In this document: in pieces, positions 1 through 7,670 of the stretch
Layout: every line of letters begins with the position of its first letter
Numbering within the stretch: the first letter of the stretch is position 1
Assembly (NCBI GenBank): GCA_002551355.1
Contig: NTHE01000016.1
Coordinates: 1 to 64,000, forward strand
Source of the DNA: Streptomyces sp. man185
GTDB lineage: Bacteria > Actinomycetota > Actinomycetes > Streptomycetales > Streptomycetaceae
Length of the DNA stretch: 64,000 nucleotides
Direction: 5' to 3'
The notes under the pieces: model-generated
Told to the model about the DNA's origin: nothing
Seen by the model: the letters and a program-made list of their open reading frames with translations, nothing else
The model's database searches: none
Made by a program: the position numbers and the translations under genes

Positions 1-220
1 CTACCGCGCCGCCGAACAACGCGCCGCCCTCGGCCTCCCCGACCCCGACGACCACCCGGAAGCCACCACGCTCACGCTCGCGCACTGGGCCTACGCCGGA
101 AACGGCCATACCCCCGGCGAATCCTGGCTCGCCGCCAACATCCACCGCGACATCCAACACAACCGCGAAACCGCCCGCGAACACCGCGCCGAACTGCTGA
201 GCGCTGAGGAGGAATGGTGA
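1..220 (+). CDS. Replication initiator protein, C-terminal fragment (partial)
   Basis: The open frame runs in from the window edge and stops with TGA at 218-220, leaving 72 codons. The visible C-terminus reads through LPDPDDHPEATTLTLAHW and ends near AREHRAELLSAEEEW. I recognise this as the tail of the RepSA-type replication initiators of actinomycete integrative and conjugative elements such as pSAM2. The family starts rolling-circle replication of the excised element. The stop overlaps the ATG of the next gene (214) by seven bases, so rep, xis and int look co-translated. Catalytic motifs lie outside the window, so the assignment rests on the C-terminal similarity and on the rep-xis-int order. 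Confidence 0.75.
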   Translation, partial: YRAAEQRAALGLPDPDDHPEATTLTLAHWAYAGNGHTPGESWLAANIHRDIQHNRETAREHRAELLSAEEEW

Positions 221-435
221 CCGTGCTCGACGTTGAGGGACCGGCGATCCCCCAGGCTCTGTACCGCGTTCCCGACGCTGTAAGGGTGCTGGGGCTGAGC
301 CGGAGCGTCGTCTACGACTTGATCCGTGTTGGTCGTCTCCGGACCGTTAAGGAAGGGCGGACCCGTCTCGTGCCGGCTTCCGCCATCGCTGACTACGTTG
401 CGCTCCTGGAGCGGGAAGCCGGGGCTGAGCAGTGA
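214..435 (+). CDS. xis: Excisionase / small helix-turn-helix DNA-binding protein
   Basis: This 73-residue protein carries a MerR/excisionase-type winged helix. The core is YRVPDAVRVLGLSRSVVYDLI (about residues 17-37), followed by a wing, RLRTVKEGRTRLVPASAI. Such proteins act as recombination directionality factors that bend the attachment site and push the integrase towards excision. It sits between the rep tail and the integrase. Its start overlaps the rep stop, and its TGA (433-435) overlaps the integrase GTG (432) as GTGA, so the two are probably translationally coupled. Length and position fit the Xis of pSAM2-like elements. A plain transcription repressor with the same fold cannot be excluded. 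Confidence 0.8.
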   Translation: MVTVLDVEGPAIPQALYRVPDAVRVLGLSRSVVYDLIRVGRLRTVKEGRTRLVPASAIADYVALLEREAGAEQ

Positions 436-1601
436 CCAAGCGACGCAGCCGCGGTGATGGCGGCCTGCACTGGGACGAGAAGAGACAACGGTGGATCGCC
501 ACGGCGAACCTCGGCTTCGACCCGAGCGGCAAGCGGATCGTGAAGCGGGGGAGTGGCAGGACCAAGACGGAAGCGAAGAACAAGCTCAAAGAGGTGCTGC
601 GCGACCACGAAGACGGTCTTGCCATCGCGCCGACCAACTACACCGTGAAGGACGCCGTCACGGACTGGCTCGCCTATGGTCTGGCCGGCCTTGACCCGAG
701 CACCGTCGCGACGACCACGCTCCTCAGCGAAAAGCACGTCATTCCGTCGCTCGGCGCCCGCAAGCTCCGCGATCTCAGCGCGGAGGACGTTGACCGCTGG
801 CTGGCCAAGAAGTCCAGGACGCTCAGCACCCGAACTCTCCAGGGCCTTCACTCCTGCCTCAACCGGGCGGTCAAGCGGGCCATGGCCCGGGACAAGGTCA
901 AACGGAACGTCGTGGAGCTGTGCTCGGTGCCTCAGGGACAGTCCGGGCGCCCCTCGAAAGCCCTCACCTTCGCCCAGGCCGAGGCCGTTCTCCGGGGAGC
1001 TGAGGGAACCTCGATGTACGCGTACATCGTCGTCGCCCTCCTGACCGGTGCCCGCACCGAGGAACTGCGGGCCCTCACCTGGGACCACGTCTTCCTCAAG
1101 GGACGGCCCGACCTGGTCCCGGCGCAGCCTCCGCACATCGCCGTGTGGCGGTCAGTCCGGCGGAGCGGCGACACCAAGACCCGCAAGTCCCGGCGCACGC
1201 TCGCCCTGCCGTCACGCTGTATCGATGCGCTCTGGCGGCAGTACGAGGATCAGGGCTGGGATCGGCTCGCCGCCGGCGACGAGTGGGAGGAACACGGGCT
1301 CGTCTTCTCCTCGGCCGTGGGCAGGCCGCTCGACGCCGCCAACGTCCGCCGCGCCTTCCGCCAGGCGCTCAAGGACATCGACGGGGTCGACGCGGCCGAG
1401 TGGACGCCTCGGGAGCTCCGGCACAGCTTCGTGTCACTGCTCTCCGACCGTGGCGTCCCGCTGGAGGAGATCTCCCGGCTCGTCGGTCACTCGGGGACGG
1501 CCGTGACCGAGGAGGTCTACCGGAAGCAGATCAGGCCGGTGATCCAGACGGGCGCCGTCGTCATGGACGGCATCTTCGGCGCGGACCCACGGAAGCCGTA
1601 G
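432..1601 (+). CDS. int: Site-specific tyrosine recombinase (integrase)
   Basis: This is a 389-residue phage-type integrase, a full-length member of the family. Residues 60-165 are the SAM-like core-binding domain and 170-375 the catalytic domain. Visible catalytic residues are R208 (GARTEELR), the RELRHSF box with R330, H353 (VGHSG) and the nucleophile Y363 (EEVYRKQ). The first His of the usual HxxR box is Arg, giving RELRH; I believe this variant is common in actinomycete integrases. It catalyses recombination between the element and the 3' part of a tRNA gene. The gene points at, and ends 95 bp from, the 3' end of tRNA-Pro, as expected for an element integrated there. Start GTG is coupled to xis. 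Confidence 0.93.
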   Translation: MTKRRSRGDGGLHWDEKRQRWIATANLGFDPSGKRIVKRGSGRTKTEAKNKLKEVLRDHEDGLAIAPTNYTVKDAVTDWLAYGLAGLDPSTVATTTLLSEKHVIPSLGARKLRDLSAEDVDRWLAKKSRTLSTRTLQGLHSCLNRAVKRAMARDKVKRNVVELCSVPQGQSGRPSKALTFAQAEAVLRGAEGTSMYAYIVVALLTGARTEELRALTWDHVFLKGRPDLVPAQPPHIAVWRSVRRSGDTKTRKSRRTLALPSRCIDALWRQYEDQGWDRLAAGDEWEEHGLVFSSAVGRPLDAANVRRAFRQALKDIDGVDAAEWTPRELRHSFVSLLSDRGVPLEEISRLVGHSGTAVTEEVYRKQIRPVIQTGAVVMDGIFGADPRKP

Positions 1602-1645
1602 GCACGCAGAAAGCGATAGTCACGCAGATAGACACACAGCAACGT

Positions 1646-1680
1646 CAGAGGGCCCTTACCGATTCGGTAAGGGCCCTCTG
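1646..1680. terminator. Perfect 17-bp-arm hairpin after int
   Basis: This 35-nt perfect inverted repeat has arms starting cagagggcccttaccg and a one-base centre. It lies between int and the tRNA-Pro gene, which is transcribed towards it. It probably works as a bidirectional terminator that isolates the element from the tRNA transcript. It could also be an integrase arm site. Confidence 0.75.
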
Positions 1681-1696
1681 ACCTGGTGCTTAGCTG

Positions 1697-1740
1697 TCGG
1701 GGTGGCGGGATTTGAACCCACGACCTCTTCGTCCCGAACG
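1697..1740. other. Probable attachment site core in the tRNA-Pro 3' half
   Basis: Elements of this type recombine in the tRNA segment from the anticodon loop to the 3' end and restore the gene. The integrase lies immediately outside that end, so the identity segment should sit here and recur at the other, unseen, end of the element. This is inferred from gene arrangement. The second copy is outside the window. Confidence 0.45.
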
Positions 1741-1770
1741 AAGCGCGCTGCCAAGCTGCGCTACACCCCG
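1697..1770 (-). tRNA. tRNA-Pro (anticodon CGG)
   Basis: On the minus strand the 74-nt sequence folds into a cloverleaf. The acceptor CGGGGTG pairs with CACCCCG, the discriminator is A, the anticodon stem is CTTCG/CGAAG with loop TTCGGGA (anticodon CGG), and the T arm has GTGGGTTCAAATCCC. CCA is not encoded. It decodes CCG, a common proline codon in this G+C-rich genome. Its 3' end faces the integrase, so it is the likely integration target, rebuilt after insertion. Confidence 0.96.
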
Positions 1771-1803
1771 ATGTCCACCGGACTCCCGGCGACATCGATT
1801 ACT

Positions 1804-2544
1804 TTAGCCCACCGGCGGCCGGAGGCGAAATCCGGTTCTTCGGCGCTGGATCCACCCCGCGACGTTCGGCCGTAGGTGGTCCAGGGCGGTGATCAGGGTG
1901 CCCAGGGCGGCGAAGAGGAGACCGAGGGCGAGTGCCTGGGGGAGGGTGCCGGTGTAGCCGTAGGTGTCGACGTCGAGGAACGGGTACGGGTAGCGGGCGG
2001 GGGAGCCGGGGGAGAGCAGGGCTCCCCGGGCCAGGATGAGGCCCAGGTAGGCCGCCGGAGCGGTGAGCCACAGGGGGATGTGGGCCAGGCGCAGGGTCCG
2101 GGGGGCGGTCAGCAGGAGCCAGTCCGCGGCGACGGCCAGGGGGGTCACCGTGTGGAGCAGGAGGCTCGCCGCGGGGGGCCCGCCGGTTCCGGTGGCCGGG
2201 GGGCCGTCGTAGTTCACCAGCACCAGGTGGTGCATCAGGCCGGTGATCGCGGCGAGCAGGAGCACCGCGCCGGTCAGCTGCGGCGGGAGCGGCGGAGCGC
2301 CTCGCCAGGAACGTACCGACGACCAGCCGAAGGCCACCGCGACCAGCAGGTTCGCCAGGACCGTGAAGTGGATCAGCGTCGGTGGCGCGTACCCGGTCGC
2401 CAGGGCGGTGACCGGGCCCGCGGCCGCCGCTGCGCACACCAGGGCGCGCAGGACCGCGGCCCGGGGGCGGCGGGGTGCGGTGGTGTCCGGGAGCGCCTCT
2501 GCCGCCCGGGGGCGGGGAAGCAGGGTGATCCGGGGCGCGGTCAT
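1804..2544 (-). CDS. Pr6Pr-family integral membrane protein
   Basis: The product is about 246 residues with six or so hydrophobic segments. It contains [46 protein letters not shown] and [12 protein letters not shown], which I recognise as the Pr6Pr (FAR-17a/AIG1-like) membrane family of actinobacteria. Its biochemical function is not established. I chose the ATG at 2544 ([10 protein letters not shown]); an upstream in-frame start at 2613 would add 23 residues unlike a membrane protein N-terminus. It lies just upstream of tRNA-Pro on the same strand. No operon partner is obvious. Confidence 0.8.
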   Translation of the reverse strand: MTAPRITLLPRPRAAEALPDTTAPRRPRAAVLRALVCAAAAAGPVTALATGYAPPTLIHFTVLANLLVAVAFGWSSVRSWRGAPPLPPQLTGAVLLLAAITGLMHHLVLVNYDGPPATGTGGPPAASLLLHTVTPLAVAADWLLLTAPRTLRLAHIPLWLTAPAAYLGLILARGALLSPGSPARYPYPFLDVDTYGYTGTLPQALALGLLFAALGTLITALDHLRPNVAGWIQRRRTGFRLRPPVG

Positions 2545-2878
2545 GATTCGTACCGTAAGCGGGTGGGAAGACCCCCGCGATTCCTCGTCCGCCGGCCGCT
2601 GGAGCCCCCGCACCGATGCCGCGCGCCTCCCTCACGCCCCGCTGCCGCCACCCGCCGCTGGCCGGCCCCGCGCACCGCTGCCGCCCTCCGCCGCAGCCCC
2701 CACGTCTTGCCGCTGCCATTCGCCGCGGGCCGGGCCCACGACCCGCTGCTGTCGCCCGGGTCCGCAGTTACCGTCCACCGTCCACCGTCCGCCGCCGGCC
2801 CTGCCCGTCGCGGACGCCGCGGCTGCGGGCCCCCGGCTCATGCCCTCGGGGTCAGCGTCAGCAGGCTGCTGGCCCCGC
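2545..2878. other. Non-coding spacer
   Basis: This is a G+C-rich gap between two minus-strand genes. It holds short ccgtccacc repeats near 2770-2790 and the vestigial copy of the neighbouring gene's 3' end (see repeat). I see no convincing gene. It should contain the promoter of the Pr6Pr gene, but no clear -10/-35 pair is visible. Confidence 0.5.
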
Positions 2879-2906
2879 TCAGGCCTTCGGGGTCAGCGTC
2901 AGCAGG
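2836..2906. repeat. 41-bp-period duplication of a gene's 3' end
   Basis: Two 30-nt copies (2836-2865 and 2877-2906) share tcggggtcagcgtcagcagg exactly and differ at three sites further upstream. The second contains the stop codon and last codons of the metallophosphoesterase gene. The first repeats the same codons and stop downstream of it. It looks like a tandem duplication across the stop codon. Confidence 0.8.
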
Positions 2907-3817
2907 GTGGCCTCGGGCGGGCAGGCGAAGCGGACCGGGGTGTAGCGGTTGGTGCCGCAGCCCGCGGAGACGTGGAGGTAGGCGCGCTTGTCGCCGACCG
3001 TGTGGCTGGACAGGCCCTTCACCCGGTCGGTGTCCAGGTCGCAGTTGGTGACCAGGGCCCCGTAGAACGGGATGCACAGCTGGCCGCCGTGCGTGTGACC
3101 GGCCAGGATCAGGGGGTAGCCGTCTGCCGTGAAGGCGTCCAGGGAGCGCAGGTAGGGGGCGTGGACGACGCCGATGGAGAAGTCGGCGTCGCTCGTAGGG
3201 CCGCCCTGGACCTCGGCGTAGCGGTCCCGCTTGATGTGCGGGTCGTCCAGGCCGGTGAACGCCAGCTCCATGCCATCCAGCTTCAGCCGGCCCCGGGTGT
3301 TCGACAGGTCCAGCCAGCCCGCCTCGTCGAAGGCGTCGCGCATCGGCTCCCACGGGTTGTGGACGACGCCGACCGCGGGCTCGTTGCCGTTGAGGCCGTG
3401 CTTGCCCTGGACCTTCTCCAGGAGGTAGCGGGCCGGGTTGCGGAGCTTGGGGCCGTAGTAGTCGTTGGAGCCGAAGACGTACACCCCCGGGAACTCCATC
3501 AGCGGGCCGAGTGCGTCCAGCACCTCGGGAACCGCGTCCGGGTCGGAGAGGTTGTCCCCGGTGTTCACGACGAAGTCGGGGCGCAGGCCCGCCAGCGACT
3601 GGAGCCAGGCGCGCTTCTTGCGCTGACCGCTCACCATGTGGATGTCGGAGACCTGGAGCACGCGCAACGGACGTGCTCCGTGCGGGAGTACGGGAACGGT
3701 GACCCGTCGCAGGCGGAACGAGCGGGCCTCGAATCCGGCGGCGTAGGCGAGTCCGGCGGCGCCGACCGCCGCGCCGACTGCCGTGACTTTCAGGGGTACT
3801 CCGTAGCGTGCGCGCAT
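2879..3817 (-). CDS. Metallophosphoesterase, membrane-anchored
   Basis: This is a calcineurin-like phosphoesterase of about 312 residues. An N-terminal hydrophobic stretch (about residues 7-27) suggests a membrane anchor. Metal-binding motifs are visible in order: VSDIH (D-x-H), NTGDN (GD), FGSND (GNH-like, with His replaced by Asp), VHAPY and AGHTHGGQ (GHxH). The substrate is unknown; the YkuE/YaeI branch hydrolyses phosphoesters of lipids or nucleotides. M. tuberculosis Rv3683 occupies the same place next to ponA2. I chose the ATG at 3817; a longer start at 3871 is possible. It is divergent from the yqeY gene 79 bp away, so the promoters must share that short gap. Confidence 0.88.
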   Translation of the reverse strand: MRARYGVPLKVTAVGAAVGAAGLAYAAGFEARSFRLRRVTVPVLPHGARPLRVLQVSDIHMVSGQRKKRAWLQSLAGLRPDFVVNTGDNLSDPDAVPEVLDALGPLMEFPGVYVFGSNDYYGPKLRNPARYLLEKVQGKHGLNGNEPAVGVVHNPWEPMRDAFDEAGWLDLSNTRGRLKLDGMELAFTGLDDPHIKRDRYAEVQGGPTSDADFSIGVVHAPYLRSLDAFTADGYPLILAGHTHGGQLCIPFYGALVTNCDLDTDRVKGLSSHTVGDKRAYLHVSAGCGTNRYTPVRFACPPEATLLTLTPKA

Positions 3818-3896
3818 GCGCCCATCGTCGCAGAAGCGGCGCCGTGAGCGGAAAACCGGTGGGCGGCCCATGCCCCGTACCTGTCACAATCGCGGC

Positions 3897-4361
3897 ATGA
3901 CCACGCTCAAGTCCAAGCTCAAGGAAGACCTCCACACGGCCATGAAGGCGCGTGACGAGCTGACCTCGTCCACCCTTCGGCTCACCCTCACCGCGATCAC
4001 CAAGGAAGAGGTCAGCGGCAAGTCGGCGCGCGAGCTCTCCGACGACGAGGTGCAGAAGGTGATCGCCAAGGAGGCGAAGAAGCGCCGCGAGGCGGCCGAG
4101 GCCTTCGCCCAGGGCGGCCGGACCGAGCAGGCCGAGCGGGAGAAGGCGGAGGGTGAGCTGCTCGACGGCTACCTGCCCAAGCAGCTCTCCGACGACGAGC
4201 TGAACGCGATCGTGGCGTCCGCCGTCGAGGAGGCGAAGGCCGCCGGGGCCGAGGGGCCGCGCGCGATGGGCGCCGTCATGAAGATCGTCAACCCGAAGGT
4301 CGCCGGGCTCGCCGAGGGCGGCCGGGTCGCCGCCGCGGTGAAGAAGCTCCTCGCCGGCTGA
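3897..4361 (+). CDS. GatB/YqeY-domain protein
   Basis: This 154-residue protein spans a whole YqeY domain. It opens with a helical stretch MTTLKSKLKEDLHTAMKARD, followed by RLTLTAITKEE, an acidic/basic helix rich in KKRREAAEAF, and the LDGYLPKQLSDDEL and GAVMKIVNPKVAG segments typical of the family. The fold resembles the tail domain of the GatB subunit of tRNA amidotransferase. It may contact tRNA or aid aminoacylation, but no activity is firmly established. It is a lone gene ending in a strong terminator. Confidence 0.9.
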   Translation: MTTLKSKLKEDLHTAMKARDELTSSTLRLTLTAITKEEVSGKSARELSDDEVQKVIAKEAKKRREAAEAFAQGGRTEQAEREKAEGELLDGYLPKQLSDDELNAIVASAVEEAKAAGAEGPRAMGAVMKIVNPKVAGLAEGGRVAAAVKKLLAG

Positions 4362-4380
4362 GGCGACGCCGAGCGGAGAA

Positions 4381-4427
4381 GAGAAGGGTGGGCGCCCCGG
4401 TCCAGGACCGGGGCGCCCACCCTTCTC
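4381..4427. terminator. Bidirectional terminator, 23-bp perfect arms
   Basis: This 47-nt perfect inverted repeat starts gagaagggtgggcgccccgg and has a single A at the centre. It separates the convergent yqeY and PBP genes and can serve both strands. Confidence 0.9.
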
Positions 4428-4449
4428 GCGTCTTCACCGACCGTAGGGG

Positions 4450-6702
4450 TCAGGGGCCTTCGTTGCCGCCGCCCCGGCCGCCGCCCGGTCCGCCGATCAC
4501 GCCTTCCGGAAGCTCGATGCCGGGGAACCGGTTGCCGTCGTCGCCGCCGGGCTTGGCGTCCTCGCGGCCCCCGCCGTCCTCGTCACCGCGGTCACGGCCA
4601 CCGCCGCCCTTCTCCTTGTCCTCCTTCTCCTTGCCGCGAGGCACGGGGACGGGATTGAACCCAGGAGTCTCGGACGCGTTCAGTGCTCCGGTCATCGCGA
4701 TGCGCCAGATCGGGCCGGGGAGACAGCCGCCGCAGACCTTGTCGTAGTACTGGCCGCCGATGGTGACGTTGAACATCGAGCTCTTCTCGCCGATGTCGTC
4801 GCCCACCCACACCGCGGTGGAGAGGTTCGGCGTGTACCCGACGAACCAGGCGTCCTTGCGGTCGTTGGTCGTACCGGTCTTGCCCGCGTTGTCCCGGTCG
4901 CTGAGTCCGGCCTGCGTACCGGTGCCGTCCTCCACGACGCCCTTGAGCATCTGGTTGATCGTGTCCGCGGTCTTCTCGCTCATCGCCCGCGAGCAGGACG
5001 ACTTCGGCACGGGGAGCTGCTTGTCCTGCGGGTCCTTGATGGACTCGATGGCGATCGGCGTGCAGTACGTGCCCCGGTTGGCGAACGCCGCGTAGGCGCC
5101 GGCCATGGAGAGCGGCGTGCTGACCTCACCGCCGAGGGTGATCGAGGGGTACTCCTCGATCTTCTTGCCGTCACCGCGTTCGTAGCCGACCTTCTTGGCC
5201 AGCTCGACGGTCTCGCAGAGGCCGGCCTTCTGCTCCAGCAGCGCGAAGTAGGTGTTGATGGACTTGCCGAGCGCGCTCGTCATGTCCCAGGTGCCCTTTT
5301 CGGACTCCAGCTCGTTCTGCAGGGGCCAGTCCGCGAAACCGGCCGGGGAGCCGGAGCAGTTCCGGAAGTCCCGCTCCTTCAGCGTCATCTTCCAGTCCGT
5401 CGAGAACGACGTCGCCGGGCTGATTCCCTTCTCCAGCGCCGCCGCCGCGGTGAACGGCTTGAACGTCGAGCCGACCTGGAAGCCGTACGTGCTGCCGCCC
5501 ATCTTGTTGCTGACGGAGAGGTTGAGCACGGTCTCGTTCTGCTTCTGGTCCAGGCCGTAGGGGCGGGACTGGCCCATGGAGAGGATCTTGCCGCTGCCCG
5601 GCTGGACCTGCACCACGGACGCCGCGAACTTGTCGTCCTTGTTGACCTTCGCGGTGGCGGCCTCGTTGGCGGCCTTCTGGGCGCGCGGGTCCAGCGTGGT
5701 CCGGATGGTCAGACCGCCGAGGTTCCAGAGCTTGGCCCGGTCCTCGTCGGTCTTGCCGAACGCGGGGTCGGTGAGGATCGTCTTGCGGACGTAGTCGCAG
5801 AAGAAGCCGGAGCCGCTGACGGCGGTGATGCAGCCGTTCTTCGGCCGGGACACCTTCAGCTTGATGGGCGTCTCCATGGCCTTGTCGGCCTCGGCCCGGG
5901 TGATGCTCTTGACCGCGGCCATCCGTGCCAGCACGGTGTTGCGGCGCTTGGTCGCCTCCTCCGTGTCGTTGACCGGGTCGTAGCGGCTCGGCGACTGGAC
6001 GATGCCGGCGAGCAGCGCGGCCTCCTCCACCTTGAGGTCCTTGGCGCGCTTGGAGAAGTAGCGCTGGGACGCGGCCTCGATGCCGTAGGCCTGCTGCCCG
6101 AAGAACGTGATGTTGAGGTAGTTCTCCAGGATCTTCTTCTTGCCGAGCTCTTCCTCGACCTGGATCGCGTACTTCAGCTCGCGGACCTTGCGGCCGAGCG
6201 TCTGCTGCGTGGCCTCCGCGACCTTCTCCGGGTCGTCGCCCGCCTCCTCGACGAAGACGTTCTTCACGTACTGCTGGGTGAGGGTCGACGCGCCCTGCGC
6301 GGCCCCGCCCGCCTGCACGTTGCGGTTCATCGCGCGGAGGATGCCCTTGAGGTCGATCGCGCCGTGCTCGTAGAAGCGGGAGTCCTCGATCGCGATGATC
6401 GCGTCCTGCATGTACGGCGAGATGTCCTTGAGCGGGACGACCGTGCGGTCGCGGGAGTACACCGTGGCGATGGTGCCGCCGTCGCGGTCCTGGATCGTGG
6501 TCCGCTGACTGAGCGGTGGAGTCTTGAGGTTGGAGGGGATCTCGTCGAATCCTTCGACCGTCCCCTTGGCGGCGAGCCCCAGCGCTCCGGCTGCGGGCAG
6601 CGCGATGCCTGCCAGGACAGCTCCGGAGAGCGCGGCGACACCGAGGAACTTGGCGGCCTGCTGGGTCGTGGTGAGACCCCCGCCCGAGCGCTTCTTTGGC
6701 AT
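4450..6702 (-). CDS. Bifunctional class A penicillin-binding protein
   Basis: The protein has 750 residues: a short cytoplasmic stretch, a membrane anchor at about 17-45, a GT51 transglycosylase at about 75-250 and a transpeptidase at about 350-640. Catalytic elements are E106 in EDSRFYEHG, the QGASTLTQQYVKN motif, the acyl-serine S412 in STFK, S481-x-N483 and K608-T-G. It polymerises lipid II and cross-links peptidoglycan outside the membrane. The C-terminus (about 690-750) is a charged, Gly-rich tail. It matches PonA2 of mycobacteria and sits next to wblA as PonA2 sits beside whiB4. Start ATG at 6702 gives the usual KKRSGGGLT-type N-terminus; upstream codons are unlikely to be translated. 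The long gap to wblA holds its promoter. Confidence 0.95.
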   Translation of the reverse strand: MPKKRSGGGLTTTQQAAKFLGVAALSGAVLAGIALPAAGALGLAAKGTVEGFDEIPSNLKTPPLSQRTTIQDRDGGTIATVYSRDRTVVPLKDISPYMQDAIIAIEDSRFYEHGAIDLKGILRAMNRNVQAGGAAQGASTLTQQYVKNVFVEEAGDDPEKVAEATQQTLGRKVRELKYAIQVEEELGKKKILENYLNITFFGQQAYGIEAASQRYFSKRAKDLKVEEAALLAGIVQSPSRYDPVNDTEEATKRRNTVLARMAAVKSITRAEADKAMETPIKLKVSRPKNGCITAVSGSGFFCDYVRKTILTDPAFGKTDEDRAKLWNLGGLTIRTTLDPRAQKAANEAATAKVNKDDKFAASVVQVQPGSGKILSMGQSRPYGLDQKQNETVLNLSVSNKMGGSTYGFQVGSTFKPFTAAAALEKGISPATSFSTDWKMTLKERDFRNCSGSPAGFADWPLQNELESEKGTWDMTSALGKSINTYFALLEQKAGLCETVELAKKVGYERGDGKKIEEYPSITLGGEVSTPLSMAGAYAAFANRGTYCTPIAIESIKDPQDKQLPVPKSSCSRAMSEKTADTINQMLKGVVEDGTGTQAGLSDRDNAGKTGTTNDRKDAWFVGYTPNLSTAVWVGDDIGEKSSMFNVTIGGQYYDKVCGGCLPGPIWRIAMTGALNASETPGFNPVPVPRGKEKEDKEKGGGGRDRGDEDGGGREDAKPGGDDGNRFPGIELPEGVIGGPGGGRGGGNEGP

Positions 6703-7310
6703 AGGGGGCAGCCTAATCCGTAGTGATGAAGGTGTCGCAGGAGCAGGGGGCTCTCGGAGCGTTCGCGTACCAGACCGTGACATCCGGCCGGGTCGGCGGC
6801 ACCACGACATCACGACCACGGCATCAGGAGTGCGGACGCACGCGGACATCAGGGCGCGGACGCACGCGGACGCGAGGGGCCTGCGTTCCCATTCGCCGGA
6901 CAGACGGACAGGCCTTGGCCTAAGCTGCTCTCAACTGTCACAGCAGTCCGGTTCCGTATCAAGCCCCCTGCCGCCCCATGCGCATCTTCTGGTCATTCTT
7001 CACCCGGCCACGTGCAACCGCATCGCCCTTCACGCACCCATCGAGGCACTCCCGAAAACGCCCCGTATGTCGCGAGAAGTCCTTTGCAACTTGAGTGCAC
7101 TGTCCGTGTTTGACGGGGATGGTCCCGTATGTCCTCGCCTCACTCCCCTGGGTGATCTGCCGCATACGCATAGTCCGTTCGGACCATTCAAGATTGGGCC
7201 CGAAGGGGGTGTTGTGCTGTCCCCACCTTCCGTAACGTCCTCAACTGGCAGCGGTGAATATGCCGCTACCGCCGTGGGGGAGCCTCGATTCGGGAGAGGA
7301 CGGCGCCGGC
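6703..7310. other. Long divergent regulatory region, PBP / wblA
   Basis: About 600 bp between the divergent PBP and wblA genes hold no credible ORF. The part from about 6930 to 7260 is less G+C-rich than the flanks, as usual for promoters in this genus. I can point to TTGACG at 7110 but not to a well-spaced -10. The length suggests a long wblA leader or several promoters. Confidence 0.6.
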
Positions 7311-7661
7311 ATGGGCTGGGTAACCGACTGGAGTGCGCAGGCAGCCTGCCGCACTACCGATCCGGATGAACTGTTCGTACAAGGGGCAGCGCAGAACAGG
7401 GCCAAGGCGGTGTGCACCGGATGCCCGGTGCGGACCGAGTGCCTGGCCGATGCGCTGGACAATCGCGTCGAATTCGGCGTGTGGGGCGGAATGACGGAGC
7501 GGGAGCGCCGCGCACTGCTGCGCCGGCGGCCGACGGTCACGTCCTGGCGCCGACTGCTGGAGACCGCGCGCAGCGAATACGAGCGGTCCACCGGCATCCT
7601 GCCCGGAGTCATCGGGCTGGAGGACGAGGAACTGCACGAGACGTACGCCGCCGTGGGCTAG
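7311..7661 (+). CDS. wblA: WhiB-like iron-sulfur regulator WblA
   Basis: The product is 116 residues and has the complete WhiB fold. Four cysteines (C13, C35, C38, C44) bind a [4Fe-4S] cluster, followed by the GVWGG turn (56-60) and a basic RERRALLRRRP helix. WblA is a pleiotropic regulator in Streptomyces, needed for sporulation and generally lowering antibiotic output. WhiB-like proteins act by binding the housekeeping sigma factor. The synteny (PBP, wblA, ArsA-like pair) is the same as PonA2-WhiB4-Rv3680/3679. I chose ATG 7311 with GGAGAGGA 11 bases upstream. In-frame starts at 7254 (GTG) and 7260 (ATG) would add about 19 residues. It converges with the next gene with only nine bases between them. 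Confidence 0.93.
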   Translation: MGWVTDWSAQAACRTTDPDELFVQGAAQNRAKAVCTGCPVRTECLADALDNRVEFGVWGGMTERERRALLRRRPTVTSWRRLLETARSEYERSTGILPGVIGLEDEELHETYAAVG

Positions 7662-7670
7662 CGGCGGTGG

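Noticed and set aside
4381..4427. Long inverted repeat as a possible IS end
   Set aside because: No transposase nearby, and the position between convergent stops fits a terminator.
6959..7171. 70-codon minus-strand frame upstream of wblA
   Set aside because: No ribosome binding site and no recognisable features; it lies in a known type of leader region.
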